Positions 8,684-18,120 of a DNA stretch of 64,000 nucleotides are shown here, piece by piece. The position numbers were made by a program, and so were the translations under genes. This stretch comes from RH-AL1 sp050013235 (GTDB lineage: Bacteria > Pseudomonadota > Alphaproteobacteria > Rhizobiales > Beijerinckiaceae): contig JBEKFQ010000008.1 of the NCBI GenBank assembly GCA_050013235.1, positions 1-64,000 on the forward strand, read 5' to 3'. Each line of letters opens with the position of its first letter. Positions within the stretch are counted from its first letter, which is position 1. Below the pieces are notes generated by a model. That model was given only the letters and a program-made list of their open reading frames with translations. It had not been told where the DNA came from and searched no databases.

Positions 8684-9367
8684 CTAAGGCCCAGGCTTGG
8701 CGCCGGTTTCCCATGAGACCGGGGCGAGCGATCCCGCGAGATATTTCGCGAGAGCATCGATGTCCGTATCGGTGAGCGCATGGCCGATCGCGTTCATCAC
8801 GCCGCCCGGACTGTTTGTGCGATTATCGGCTTTCCAAGACCAGAGTTGCGCGATGAGATAGCTTTCGCGTTGCCCCGCGAGAACGGGAATGGGGCTCTCT
8901 GCGGGCGTACCACCTTTGCTCCGCCCACCATGGCAAGCCGCGCAAGGGGGAAGAGCGCGGGTCTCGTCGCCATTGTCGAACAGACTTTGCCCCAGCGCGC
9001 CGTTGTCCGATTTCGCCGCGCCCATGGCCGGCGCGCGCGCGAAATAGGCGGCAATGCTCGCAATGTTCTCCTTGGACAGTTCCGAGGCCATCGCGTTCAT
9101 GATCTCGCTTTGACGCGCCCCGGATTGAAAATCCGCCAGTTGCTTGCGGAGATAGGATTCGTTCTGTCCAGCCAAATTAGGATAATGCTCGGACGTGCTG
9201 ATGCCTGCTTCGCCGTGACATTCCTGACATTGCCCGGCGCGCGAGATGAGCTTGCCATCGCTGGCGTCGCCGGTTGCCGCCCGTTGTGCGAGCGCGTCTT
9301 GCGCGGGAAGAGGAAGCGAGAGGGCGAGAAGCGCCAGGAGATTGCGCCGGAATTTGCGCCCCATCAC
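8684..9367 (-). CDS. Dihaem cytochrome c4-like protein
   Basis: This 227-residue protein has an exported N-terminus (FRRNLLALLALSLPLPAQDALA-Q) and two cytochrome c domains, each with one haem motif: CQECH near residue 50 and CAACH near residue 145. Later methionines in each domain (IMNAM, VMNAI) are likely axial ligands. Cytochrome c4 carries electrons from the bc1 complex to terminal oxidases. The gene lies just downstream of the TonB receptor gene on the same strand but behind a terminator, so it is probably transcribed alone. The start could be either of two adjacent ATG codons. Confidence 0.85.
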   Translation of the reverse strand: MMGRKFRRNLLALLALSLPLPAQDALAQRAATGDASDGKLISRAGQCQECHGEAGISTSEHYPNLAGQNESYLRKQLADFQSGARQSEIMNAMASELSKENIASIAAYFARAPAMGAAKSDNGALGQSLFDNGDETRALPPCAACHGGRSKGGTPAESPIPVLAGQRESYLIAQLWSWKADNRTNSPGGVMNAIGHALTDTDIDALAKYLAGSLAPVSWETGAKPGP

Positions 9368-9402
9368 GCATCCCTTTTTTGATTTACGATCCGGAATTAA
9401 AA

Positions 9403-9437
9403 AGGCTCCGGCGCGACCAAATCTCGCCCCGGAGCCT
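9403..9437 (-). terminator. Rho-independent terminator of the TonB receptor gene
   Basis: Read on the minus strand, AGGCTCCGG and CCGGAGCCT form a 9-bp stem followed by TTTTAATTCC. It lies 15 bases after the stop of the receptor gene and before the cytochrome c4 gene. Confidence 0.82.
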
Positions 9438-9451
9438 GATTTGTCAAACCA

Positions 9452-12109
9452 TCAAAATACGGCGCGGAGGGTGACGCCGAACGTTTGGGGGTCGACAAAA
9501 GTGATGGAGCCGTAAGGAGAACCAAGGCTCGGGGCGGCAATACTGGCCGATGCGGATTGCCCGAACGACGAGACCGCCTGACGATTGAAGATATTCTTCC
9601 CCCAGAACGAGATATCGTATTTCGAGTCGGGGGTCTTGAACCCGATACCGGCGTTGAAGATCGAATAGGCGCTCTGCGTCAGCACATATTCGGTGTAAGA
9701 CGCATCGAGAGAATATGTGGTTTTGCTATGATAGGCTTGGTTGCCGTAGACGTAGCCAATGATGTCGTGCCCAACGAGGCTTGCGAGCGAATGTTCGTAA
9801 TTGGCACCGAGGATGAGGGTCACCGGAGTCACGCCGGGCACCTTTTGGCCGGAAAGATTGACCGGCAGGCCCCCGTTGACCGCATTTAAGTCCGCCGGGG
9901 CGGGCGCAAGGGGATAGCTGACATACCATGCGCCGTTATACGCCCCCGAGAAATTGATCCAGAGGTTTTCAAGTGGCGAATAGCGCCCTTCGAATTCGGC
10001 GCCCGCGAGCCGCACTGCCGGAACGTTTCCGAGATAGCTTTTGTAGACCAGCACGGAGTTTCCGTTGCTTTGATACGTGTAAGGTTGGGACAGCACCGCT
10101 TGGAAATCGGTAATGTCGTTCCAATAAAGATCGGCATTCAGTTGCAACTTGCGATCGAGCCAGTCGGTTTTGATGCCGACCTCGTAATCCATCGAAATTT
10201 CCGGCTTCGTGATGGGGGACTGAGTGCCAATTACTTGGCCAAGTTGTTGGTTTAGTCCCGTGCCCGTGGTTGGTCCATAAATCGGCACCGCCACGGTATT
10301 GGCCGCGCCCGACTTCACGCCGCGCGCGACGACGGCATAGGTCGTCACATTATCGTTGAACTTATAGGAGGGGTTGATGAGGAAGGAAATCGAATTGGTG
10401 CGTTGGGTTCCGGCAATGGAGTCGGCGCCGGTGAAATCCGTCCCCTTTAGCCCTTGGTTGACGACATAAAGTTCCCGTAGATGGTTCAAGGCGGCGCTTC
10501 CGAGCGTTGCGCCGCCGAAATAGTAGCCGTTGTCGGACGATGTGCGGACTTCATAGGAGTCGCGAATACCGAGGGTCAACTGGGCATGCTCGTCATAATG
10601 ATAGTTGGCCTGAAGGAAGGGCGCGGCGGACGTGATGGTCGCCTTGCCGTCCAAATCGCTTTCGACACCGTTTAGAATGTTCGAGGCATAAGCTCCGGTA
10701 TTCGTGTTATTGAATGTTTGCAACGTGACGGCGTCGGAACCGAATTGGATACGGTCCTTGGACCAGATGTCTTCACGCAGGAAATAGGTGCCGGCCGTGA
10801 AATCGACAGGCCCGCCCTTTGGTGAGGATATGCGCGTCTCTTGCGAATATTGATCGACGTTGACGTCGAAGCCCGAAATGTTGCCGGTAACGGCGTTAAT
10901 GCCGTAATTGCCGTCGCTGTTCTCCGGGTGGAAGTCGAACTGCCGGAATGCCGTGACGGATGTCAGCGTATAATTGCCAAGCTGCCAGTTCAGCTCATTC
11001 GACGCTCCGTTGGTGTGGGTGAAGATCGGACCGTAATTGGTGTTGTTCGTCGCCCAGGCATTGGGCGTAATCAGCGACGCATATTGCGGGAAGAGTCGGG
11101 CAAGCGCCGCGGATTCGGTCGGAAGTGCGAGTGTCCCGGCCGAGGTCGTCGTCTTGTAGCTTGTCGGGATGCCATAGGTGGAGGTGTAATTTTCGTTCCA
11201 GGTGCCCGAGCCATTGTTGGTTTCGGCGGTCGCGCCATGTTCGAAGATCAAGCGGTCGGTGATGTCGCCGAACGTGCCGAGCAATTGGCCGCGAATGTCC
11301 CAACGATTGGTATCCTGCGCCTTGAGGTCGCCGCCCTCGATATTCGGCAGGAAGCCGTCCTGATAAGCGCGCAGAAACGAGAGACGATAGGCGATCGTAT
11401 CCGGAACCAATGTCCCGGTCGTCGAGAATTTCTCGGAAAGAAGATGGCGGCTACCGAAGGTCGATTCGGTCGTCGTCTCCGGCGTGAAGCTCGGGGACTT
11501 CGTATTGATGATGACCGCGCCGGCGGTGGTGTTCTTGCCCAACAGGGTGCCTTGCGGCCCGCGCGCGATCGTCAACGAATCGATATCGTAAAGGGTGAAG
11601 AACGAGAAGCCGATATAGCTGTAGAAGACATTGTCGACGATCAAACCGACGTCGCCTTCGGAGCCGTCCGCGCCGCCGGAAATGCCGGTAATGCCGCGCA
11701 GACCGTTGGCGCCCGTGCGCGGATTGGCAATGGCCGGCGTGAAGCTCGGTTCCGCCTGGATCACGTCCTTGAACGAATCGATATGCTGGCGATCCGTGGT
11801 CTTGGACCCGAGGGCCGACAGAGAGAGCGGCACGTCCTGGGCTTTTTCGGCGCGGTCGCGAGCCGTGATGACAACGTCGTCGACCTGACTATCCGCGGCC
11901 GGCGCCTTCGCGGCGGGTGGGGTGTTTTGTGCCTGCGCCGGGGGCTGGGCGTCCTGAGCGGGCGGGGCAGGCGGGGCGCTCTGAGCGAGCGCGGCGGGCG
12001 AAAAGGCGAAAGCGGATAAAGCAATGGCTCCACCGCCGGCAAGGCCGATAGGAAATGCGCGAACGCTGGATAGCAGTTGCTGACGCCACGAAGGTAACCG
12101 GTTACGCAT
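9452..12109 (-). CDS. TonB-dependent outer-membrane receptor
   Basis: This 885-residue protein has a signal peptide (to about FSPAALA-Q, residue 43), an Ala/Pro/Gln-rich linker, a TonB box (DDVVITA), a plug domain (DVPLSLSALGSK, ARGPQGTLLGKNTTAGAVI) and a 22-strand barrel ending in phenylalanine (VTLRAVF). The sequence style is that of large sphingomonad-type receptors, which import siderophores, carbohydrates or aromatic compounds, rather than classical vitamin B12 receptors. The start is taken at ATG 12109; the frame stays open to 12370 but gives no signal peptide there. It is divergent from the DUF1549 operon, with which it may be functionally linked. Confidence 0.9.
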   Translation of the reverse strand: MRNRLPSWRQQLLSSVRAFPIGLAGGGAIALSAFAFSPAALAQSAPPAPPAQDAQPPAQAQNTPPAAKAPAADSQVDDVVITARDRAEKAQDVPLSLSALGSKTTDRQHIDSFKDVIQAEPSFTPAIANPRTGANGLRGITGISGGADGSEGDVGLIVDNVFYSYIGFSFFTLYDIDSLTIARGPQGTLLGKNTTAGAVIINTKSPSFTPETTTESTFGSRHLLSEKFSTTGTLVPDTIAYRLSFLRAYQDGFLPNIEGGDLKAQDTNRWDIRGQLLGTFGDITDRLIFEHGATAETNNGSGTWNENYTSTYGIPTSYKTTTSAGTLALPTESAALARLFPQYASLITPNAWATNNTNYGPIFTHTNGASNELNWQLGNYTLTSVTAFRQFDFHPENSDGNYGINAVTGNISGFDVNVDQYSQETRISSPKGGPVDFTAGTYFLREDIWSKDRIQFGSDAVTLQTFNNTNTGAYASNILNGVESDLDGKATITSAAPFLQANYHYDEHAQLTLGIRDSYEVRTSSDNGYYFGGATLGSAALNHLRELYVVNQGLKGTDFTGADSIAGTQRTNSISFLINPSYKFNDNVTTYAVVARGVKSGAANTVAVPIYGPTTGTGLNQQLGQVIGTQSPITKPEISMDYEVGIKTDWLDRKLQLNADLYWNDITDFQAVLSQPYTYQSNGNSVLVYKSYLGNVPAVRLAGAEFEGRYSPLENLWINFSGAYNGAWYVSYPLAPAPADLNAVNGGLPVNLSGQKVPGVTPVTLILGANYEHSLASLVGHDIIGYVYGNQAYHSKTTYSLDASYTEYVLTQSAYSIFNAGIGFKTPDSKYDISFWGKNIFNRQAVSSFGQSASASIAAPSLGSPYGSITFVDPQTFGVTLRAVF

Positions 12110-12531
12110 TTTCTTCAAACCCCTGAAACTGATTTGCCGCCGAGCCGCGCCGAGCGCACGCCACGAAGTCACACGCGCCTTTGCTTTGACGATGTATCTG
12201 ATCAAATTAATATGATTTTGACGTAGCGTGAGAGTCAATCGGCGCGGCTCAGAAAATCCGGAACTTTTCTTGGTTAGACGTTGGTGTTGCAAAAACCCAA
12301 CAATTTTAAAACAGATTTTTGAGTTATACCGTGCCGGAAAGCAGTCCCGGTCAGCTTTAACTTCTTTCAATATTACATATTGGCGAATTGTTTGTTGTGC
12401 GGAGCGAATTTATTGGAAGATTTGCATCGTAAGGCTGCCGGTGTCCGTCCTGGCCCGTGCCCTTCTCACAGAATTGTGCACAAAGTTTCGTGGCGATCGC
12501 CGCTAGTTTCTGTTGCCAAGCCCCAAATTCC

Positions 12532-12547
12532 AGATTATTCCTATCAA
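12532..12547 (-). promoter_or_regulatory. GATAGR motif (site G) in receptor/DUF1549 intergenic region
   Basis: The 624-base gap 12110-12733 holds no supported gene; it is AT-rich from 12190 to 12410. On the minus strand TTGATAGGAATAATCT matches site B (TCGATAGGAATTATCG). It lies about 187 bases before the DUF1549 gene and could serve either divergent gene. Confidence 0.38.
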
Positions 12548-12733
12548 TGTAGTAGGCTTATAGCCGGTGCGTTCTCGCTCCCCCGGAGCGAGCTGGACGC
12601 GCGATTAAGGTCTTGGGATGGGGCGTCGCCGCAAGCCGCGCCCGCATCGCGGCAATGACGCCCACGAAGTCAGATCATGGCTCCAAAGGCCAAAGGACAG
12701 TTCGACGGCGGCAACACGAATAGGGTTATGGCA

Positions 12734-15268
12734 ATGAAATCCACTAGAATGAAAACCTACGTAGCTCTGCTTCTCGGCTTCACCGCCCTCACACCGGTCT
12801 GGGCTGCGGATGAGCGGCCTTCCCAAAACGAAAATAAGGCTCCCGCCGTAGCGGCCCCTGCGCCGCAATCATCTATCGCATCGCCCGCGCCAGTCGCATC
12901 GCCTGCCCAATCCGTTCCGCCTCTGGCCGCCCAGGCGCAACCGCCAGCCGTCGCGCCGGCTCAAGCCGCGGCGCAGCCGCAAGCGGCGGCCGCGGCAACT
13001 CAGCCGTCCGCATCACCTCAAGCGCCGGCGCAAACCGCCGCGGCTTCCGCTCCCGCCGGCGGGCCGCAACATTGGTCTTATATTCCGGTGGTCGCTCCCG
13101 CCGTGCCCGAGGTTCAGCAGAAGGACTGGGTGCGCCAACCATTCGACGCTTTCGTGCTTTCCAAGCTCGAAGCCAAGGGCTTGAAGCCGTCTCCCGACGC
13201 GGATCGCGCCACGTTCATTCGCCGCGCCACGCTCGATGTCTGGGGGCTTCTCCCCAGCCCGGAGGAAGTCGAGGCCTTTGCCGCCGATCAGTCGCCCAAC
13301 GCTTATGAAAAGCTCGCCGACCGTCTGCTCGCTTCGCCACACTATGGCGAGCGTCAGGCGCGCCGCTGGCTCGATCTGGCGCGCTATGCCGATAGCGCCG
13401 GGTTCCAGGGCGACGCGACCCGGCCCAATTACTATCGTTACCGCGATTATGTGATTTACTCGTTCAATCAGGACAAGCCGTTCTCCCGTTTCATTCAGGA
13501 GCAATTGGCCGGCGACGAACTATTCCCGAACAATCAGGAAGCTCTGACGGCTACAGGTTTTCTCACCGGATATCCCGACAATCCGAATTCCCGCGATCTG
13601 GTACAGCGTAAATACCAAATCACCACCGACATGACCGATACCGTCGGTTCGGTGTTCTTGGGCACGACACTTGGCTGCGCCCGGTGCCACAACCACAAGA
13701 GCGACAAGATCACGCAGAAGGATTATTATTCGTTTCAGGCCTTTTTCGCCAATACCTCGACCACAGAAGATATTGCGGCGGCCAAGGGCTATGCCGAAGA
13801 AGCGTTCGAGAAGGAACAGGCCAAATACGATCTGGCAATCAAGGACATCAAGGCACAACGTTTGGCAATCCTCGGCCCGGTCCGGGAGAAAGCGCTCAAA
13901 TATCATAAGGAGCGCTATCTGACCGACAGCCGGGAATCGATCTTCAAGCCCGAGAAGGATTGGAACGCGCTCGACCGTTGGGTCAATCACCGGCTGGTCA
14001 ACGCTAATGTCACCAACGACGAGATTATCGGCGCATCCTATCTGCGTTATGCCTCCGAGGATAAGGAATCTCCGGATTTTGGACCCGAAGCCAAGGAGCG
14101 CTGGGAGAAGTGGCAGAAGCTCACGCAGCAGCTCAAGGAATTCGACAAGCAAAAGCCAAAGAGCGGCTCCGATACAATTACTGGGGTTTCGGAACTCGGC
14201 CATCCTGATGCGCCGCCGTCGCATATTCTTTTCGGGGGCAATCACGAGCGTCCGTTAGATGAAGTTCAGCCAACCTTCCCGGTCGCCATGTCGAGCGATG
14301 CGCCGTCTATTGTTCCGACACAAACATCCTCGGGGCGGCGTACGGCCTTGGCAAATTGGCTTGCCAGTCCATCAAATCCGCTGACCGCCCGCGTCTTCGT
14401 GAATCGTATCTGGGCGCAATATTTCACGAAGGGAATTGTTGGAACCGTCAGCGATTTTGGTAAAGCGGGCGATCGTCCTACCAACCAGCCCCTGCTCGAT
14501 TCTCTCGCCGATTCCTTTGTCAAGAGCGGGTGGAGCGTGAAGGCGCTGCAGCGCCAGATCTTGCTCTCCAGTACCTATCGTCAGTCTTCGGACTATCGCC
14601 CAGAAGTCGCCAAGGATGATCCTGACAACAAACTTCTTGGCGTGTTCCCGCGTCAGCGGCTCGACGCCGAAGAAATTCGCGACGCCTTGCTGGCTGCCTC
14701 TGGAAAGCTGACCGATCAAATCGGCGGTCCAAGCGTTTTCCCGCCTGTTCCCGCCAACCTGGGCGCCGGACAGCTTTGGGATGTCTCGGCGGACAAGAAA
14801 GATTGGTATCGCCGCAGTCTCTATATCTTCACGCGCCGCAGCGTTCCCTACCCCTTGCTCGAGGCGTTCAACGCGCCAAACACGCAGCAGGTCCATAGCG
14901 CGCGTGAAGTAACCACGACGCCCTTGCAAGCCCTTGCGTTGTTGAACAATGAGCAAGTGTTCGAACTCGCGCAGACGCTTGCCGGCCGTGTCATTCACGA
15001 AGCGGGCAAAGACGAGACGGCACGGATCAATCGTCTTTATCAGATCCTGTTTTCGCGTAACGCCGATGATTTCGAGAAGACCGCGCTGCTGGCCTTCCTC
15101 GATAGCCACGAAAAGACTCTCGACGAAAAAGGCGCCAACGGCCGCTTCCTCATCGCACTCCCAATCGGCTCGAAGCGAGAAGAGGCTCCCGATCCCATTC
15201 GTGCCGCGGCTTTTGTCGATCTCGTTCACGTCGTCGTCAATTCAAACGACTTCGTCTATCGGTTCTAA
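12734..15268 (+). CDS. DUF1549/DUF1553 protein with c-type haem motif
   Basis: This protein of about 844 residues has a signal peptide (MKTYVALLLGFTALTPVWA-A), an Ala/Pro/Gln-rich linker (to about residue 110), a DUF1549 domain (FDAFVLSKLEAKGL, RRWLDLARYADSAG) and a DUF1553 domain (SRRTALANWLASPSNPLTARV, LQALALLNN). A CARCH motif at residues 315-319 (TLGCARCHNHKSD) is conserved in the family and could attach haem. The pair DUF1549/DUF1553 with a DUF1501 partner is abundant in Planctomycetes and Verrucomicrobia and uncommon in Alphaproteobacteria. Its biochemical role is unknown. ATG 12734 has AGGG at good spacing; ATG 12728 is an alternative. Confidence 0.88.
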   Translation: MKSTRMKTYVALLLGFTALTPVWAADERPSQNENKAPAVAAPAPQSSIASPAPVASPAQSVPPLAAQAQPPAVAPAQAAAQPQAAAAATQPSASPQAPAQTAAASAPAGGPQHWSYIPVVAPAVPEVQQKDWVRQPFDAFVLSKLEAKGLKPSPDADRATFIRRATLDVWGLLPSPEEVEAFAADQSPNAYEKLADRLLASPHYGERQARRWLDLARYADSAGFQGDATRPNYYRYRDYVIYSFNQDKPFSRFIQEQLAGDELFPNNQEALTATGFLTGYPDNPNSRDLVQRKYQITTDMTDTVGSVFLGTTLGCARCHNHKSDKITQKDYYSFQAFFANTSTTEDIAAAKGYAEEAFEKEQAKYDLAIKDIKAQRLAILGPVREKALKYHKERYLTDSRESIFKPEKDWNALDRWVNHRLVNANVTNDEIIGASYLRYASEDKESPDFGPEAKERWEKWQKLTQQLKEFDKQKPKSGSDTITGVSELGHPDAPPSHILFGGNHERPLDEVQPTFPVAMSSDAPSIVPTQTSSGRRTALANWLASPSNPLTARVFVNRIWAQYFTKGIVGTVSDFGKAGDRPTNQPLLDSLADSFVKSGWSVKALQRQILLSSTYRQSSDYRPEVAKDDPDNKLLGVFPRQRLDAEEIRDALLAASGKLTDQIGGPSVFPPVPANLGAGQLWDVSADKKDWYRRSLYIFTRRSVPYPLLEAFNAPNTQQVHSAREVTTTPLQALALLNNEQVFELAQTLAGRVIHEAGKDETARINRLYQILFSRNADDFEKTALLAFLDSHEKTLDEKGANGRFLIALPIGSKREEAPDPIRAAAFVDLVHVVVNSNDFVYRF

Positions 15269-15298
15269 ATTTTCACATCGAGAACAGGAAATTCAATC

Positions 15299-16741
15299 AT
15301 GGCAATGATCAAACAAACCCGCCGCGATATGATGTTCAAGCTGGGCTTCGGCGCAAGCGGCGTAATGCTGGCTACGGCGCTTCCCGGCGGCGGTTTCATG
15401 GCGGCCGAGGCAGCAAGTCTTGTCGATCCGCTTGCGCCAAAACCCACGCATTTTCCGGCCAAGGCCAAGACCGTGATTTGGCTTCATATGGATGGTGCCC
15501 CAAGCACGCTCGATCTGTTCGACTATAAGCCCGAATTGATCCGGCTCGCGGGACAGGAAGTGCCAGCCTCCTTCTTGAATGGCATCAAGACGTCGACACA
15601 GGGCGGGGTCGGCAAGTTGTTTGCGTCCAACCGGACTTGGAAACAATATGGACAGAGCGGAGCTTGGTTTTCGGACTTCGTGCCGAATATCGCTCAACAT
15701 GCCGATAAGATCGCCTTCATCAGGAACAGTGTCACGGTTGGCGCCACCCACGACATTTCAATCTTGAAACTCAATACCGGTGACGTGTCGCCAGGCCGGC
15801 CCTCGCTCGGTGCTTGGGTCACCTACGCGCTCGGCTCAGCCAACCCTGATCTGCCCGCCTATGTCGTCCTCTACGACGGCAAGCGCGAGCCGACCGGCGG
15901 CTCGGTCAATTGGAGTTCAGGCTTTCTGCCCGCCGTCTATCAGGGCACGGCTTTCCGGCCTGGTGATTCGCCGATCATCAGTCTGAACCGCCCCGACGTC
16001 ATTGGCGGTCCGCAACAGCGCGACGATCTCGCCCTTTTGAAGGAGCTGAACGATCATCGCGCGGCGCTGCGGCCCGAGGACAGCGAATTGCAAGCGCGCA
16101 TTCGTTCCTTCGATCTTGCCTCTCGCATGCAGAAATCGGCCCCTGAAGCCGTCGATCTGTCCAAGGAGAGCGATGCCACCAAGGAACTCTATGGTTTGAA
16201 CGATCCGGTCTCGCGCGACTATGGCACCAACCTCTTGCGCGCGCGCCGTTTGGCCGAGCGCGGCGTGCGTTTCATTCAGGTTGTTTCCGGGCCAGCCGAA
16301 GACGGCACCGACAATCGCAATTGGGATGCGCATTCGAGTTTGGAGAGAAACCATAAGGCGCATACGCGCGCCGTGGACAAGCCGATCGCAGGTCTTTTGG
16401 CCGATCTCGCGGCACGCGGTCTGCTCGATCAGACGTTAGTGGTTTGGACTTCGGAATTCGGCCGCACCTCTTACGGGCAATCGGGCGACGGGCGTGACCA
16501 TAATCCTTGGGGCTACACGCAATGGCTTGCCGGCGGCGGCTCGAAAGCGGGCTATAGCCATAGCCAGACCGACGAGATTGGTTTGCGTTCGGTCGACAAG
16601 GGCACGGATACCTATGACGTTCACGCCACCGTCCTCCAATTGCTCGGTCTCGACCATTTGAAGACGACTTTCTTGCACTCGGGCCGCCGCGAACGTCCGA
16701 CGGTCGTTTATGGCTCGGTGGTGAAGGAATTGCTCGCTTAA
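15299..16741 (+). CDS. DUF1501 protein, Tat-exported
   Basis: This 480-residue protein starts with a twin-arginine type signal (TRRDMMFKLGFGASGVMLATALPGG). The rest matches DUF1501, a sulfatase/alkaline-phosphatase-like fold: VIWLHMDGAPSTLDLFDYKP, VVWTSEFGRTSYGQ, GRDHNPWGYTQWLAGGG. The metal-site-like residues (DGAPS, EFGR, DHNPWG) are in place. It lies 30 bases after the DUF1549 gene with AGGAAATTC before its start, so the two form an operon. DUF1501 and DUF1549 proteins are nearly always neighbours and probably work together on an unidentified substrate outside the cytoplasm. Confidence 0.88.
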   Translation: MAMIKQTRRDMMFKLGFGASGVMLATALPGGGFMAAEAASLVDPLAPKPTHFPAKAKTVIWLHMDGAPSTLDLFDYKPELIRLAGQEVPASFLNGIKTSTQGGVGKLFASNRTWKQYGQSGAWFSDFVPNIAQHADKIAFIRNSVTVGATHDISILKLNTGDVSPGRPSLGAWVTYALGSANPDLPAYVVLYDGKREPTGGSVNWSSGFLPAVYQGTAFRPGDSPIISLNRPDVIGGPQQRDDLALLKELNDHRAALRPEDSELQARIRSFDLASRMQKSAPEAVDLSKESDATKELYGLNDPVSRDYGTNLLRARRLAERGVRFIQVVSGPAEDGTDNRNWDAHSSLERNHKAHTRAVDKPIAGLLADLAARGLLDQTLVVWTSEFGRTSYGQSGDGRDHNPWGYTQWLAGGGSKAGYSHSQTDEIGLRSVDKGTDTYDVHATVLQLLGLDHLKTTFLHSGRRERPTVVYGSVVKELLA

Positions 16742-16760
16742 GGGTGATCTGTCCGTGAAA

Positions 16761-16796
16761 TGAAACGCCCGGACCCCAAGGGATCCGGGCGTTTCA
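16761..16796 (+). terminator. Hairpin after DUF1501 gene
   Basis: TGAAACGCCCGGA and TCCGGGCGTTTCA form a perfect 13-bp stem around a 10-base loop, starting 20 bases after the stop. Only TT follows, so termination may be partial and the cytochrome gene behind it may still be co-transcribed. Confidence 0.68.
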
Positions 16797-16845
16797 TTGA
16801 AGTAGAGGTTGGCCAGAGAGCCAGAGCGAATCGAGGATTGAGGTG

Positions 16846-17262
16846 ATGATGCGTAAACTGGTGATTCTGTCGTTGCTTGCCGCGATGGCGGCGGTTGCAC
16901 CGGTGCTGGCCGCCGATGCGCCCAAGACGACATTTCTCGATTACGATGATGACTTAATGCATGATCTCGATCGCACCATCAAATTTTTCGAACCCGATGT
17001 CTCGGGTGAGAACGACCAAGGCATCGCCGACGATGCGGCTGTTTTGCGCCAGGGATTCGAATATACCGAGAAATATTTTGCCAAGATTTCCACAGGCGCC
17101 GATGCCGTGAAAATTTCCCGCGACGGGTTGAGCCTGCTCGACACGGTGTTGAAGAACGTCTCGGACAAAAAGTTCGATGCCGCGGCGGAAGGCGCGCGGA
17201 GCGTGGCAGAGGCCTGCAAGGCTTGCCACGTTCTGTATAAACCGAAACAGGCGCGCTCGTGA
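16846..17262 (+). CDS. Small class II c-type cytochrome
   Basis: This protein of about 138 residues has a signal peptide (KLVILSLLAAMAAVAPVLA-A) and a helical body with one haem motif at the C-terminus (EACKACHVLYKP), the layout of cytochrome c'/c-556. It is the second such protein in the window, with little likeness to the first outside the haem end. Its place behind the DUF1549-DUF1501 pair suggests that it accepts or donates electrons for that module. ATG 16846 or 16849 are equally possible starts behind GAGGATTGAGG. Confidence 0.8.
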   Translation: MMRKLVILSLLAAMAAVAPVLAADAPKTTFLDYDDDLMHDLDRTIKFFEPDVSGENDQGIADDAAVLRQGFEYTEKYFAKISTGADAVKISRDGLSLLDTVLKNVSDKKFDAAAEGARSVAEACKACHVLYKPKQARS

Positions 17263-17542
17263 GCCACGGGCACATAGCGAATTTTGCCGATGGTTTTTCG
17301 TGGTCCGCCGTGCCGGGTTCGAGGCATTGCGGTATAAATTATCTAAAACTCGGCAAAATATAGAAAGGTTGGTTCCGGAAGAGGCGAAAATACAGAATTA
17401 CATTTCATATTCCGGCGGATATAAAGACGAATGTTCTTAAGTGACTTTGCGCGGTTTGGGGCCGGCGGCAGGTGGCCTTGCGCCGGTGCGCCATCGAACC
17501 AGAGTCTCTTACGATCCTCGCCGCGAAAAAGGGTGTACTCTG

Positions 17543-18115
17543 ATGTCCCGAATTCCGCTTCTGACCATCGAGTCAGCTCCCGCCGAAGCAAAACCGCGCC
17601 TCGCGGCTGCCGAAGCCGCGAATGGCTATATACCAAACCTTGTGGCTCTCCTCGCCAATGCGCCGGGCGCGCTTGAAGCCTATCTGACGCTGAGCGGTAT
17701 TAATGCCAAGATTGGTTTGAGCCTCGCCGAGCGCGAAACTGTTCAGATCACGGCGGCGGCGACGCATGGCTGCGGCTTTTGCGTCGCGGGCCACACGGCC
17801 ATAGCTCTCAAAAAGGCAGGGCTGCCGGCGGCGGAGGTCGATGCGTTGCGTTCCGTGGGCGTGTTGGCGGATCCACGCCTCGATGCTGTCCAGGCTTTCA
17901 CGAAAGCCGTCATCCGGCGCCGGGGCGCGGTATCGGATGAAGAACTCTCGGCGTTCAAGACCGCTGGGTTTAGCGATGCGAATTCGCTCGAGGTGGTCTT
18001 GGGCGTTGGTTTGGCGACAATCTGTAATTTTGCCAACAACCTCGGCCAGCCCGAGCTCAATGCGCAGCTCGAACCCTATCGTTGGGAACGGCCAGCGGCG
18101 CTCGCGGCCGGGTAG
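17543..18115 (+). CDS. AhpD-like carboxymuconolactone decarboxylase family protein
   Basis: This 190-residue protein has the AhpD-type redox motif CGFCVAGH near residue 75 inside an all-helical CMD domain. AhpD-like proteins reduce peroxidatic partners through the CXXC pair; others act on peroxides or unknown substrates. It is the first gene of a tight set with an acyl-CoA-dehydrogenase-like protein and an ABC transporter (gap of 5 bases to the next start). The 280 bases upstream, 17263-17542, hold AT-rich sequence around 17340 (TATAAATTATCTAAAA) that may contain the promoter, and no other gene. Confidence 0.85.
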   Translation: MSRIPLLTIESAPAEAKPRLAAAEAANGYIPNLVALLANAPGALEAYLTLSGINAKIGLSLAERETVQITAAATHGCGFCVAGHTAIALKKAGLPAAEVDALRSVGVLADPRLDAVQAFTKAVIRRRGAVSDEELSAFKTAGFSDANSLEVVLGVGLATICNFANNLGQPELNAQLEPYRWERPAALAAG

Positions 18116-18120
18116 CGATC

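Noticed and set aside
10841..12019. 392-residue plus-strand frame in the TonB receptor gene
   Set aside because: Antisense shadow of a full-length receptor; Arg/Gly-rich with no recognisable motif.
17343..17636. 97-residue minus-strand frame before the AhpD-like gene
   Set aside because: Covers the promoter region and the start of a well-supported gene; no motif.
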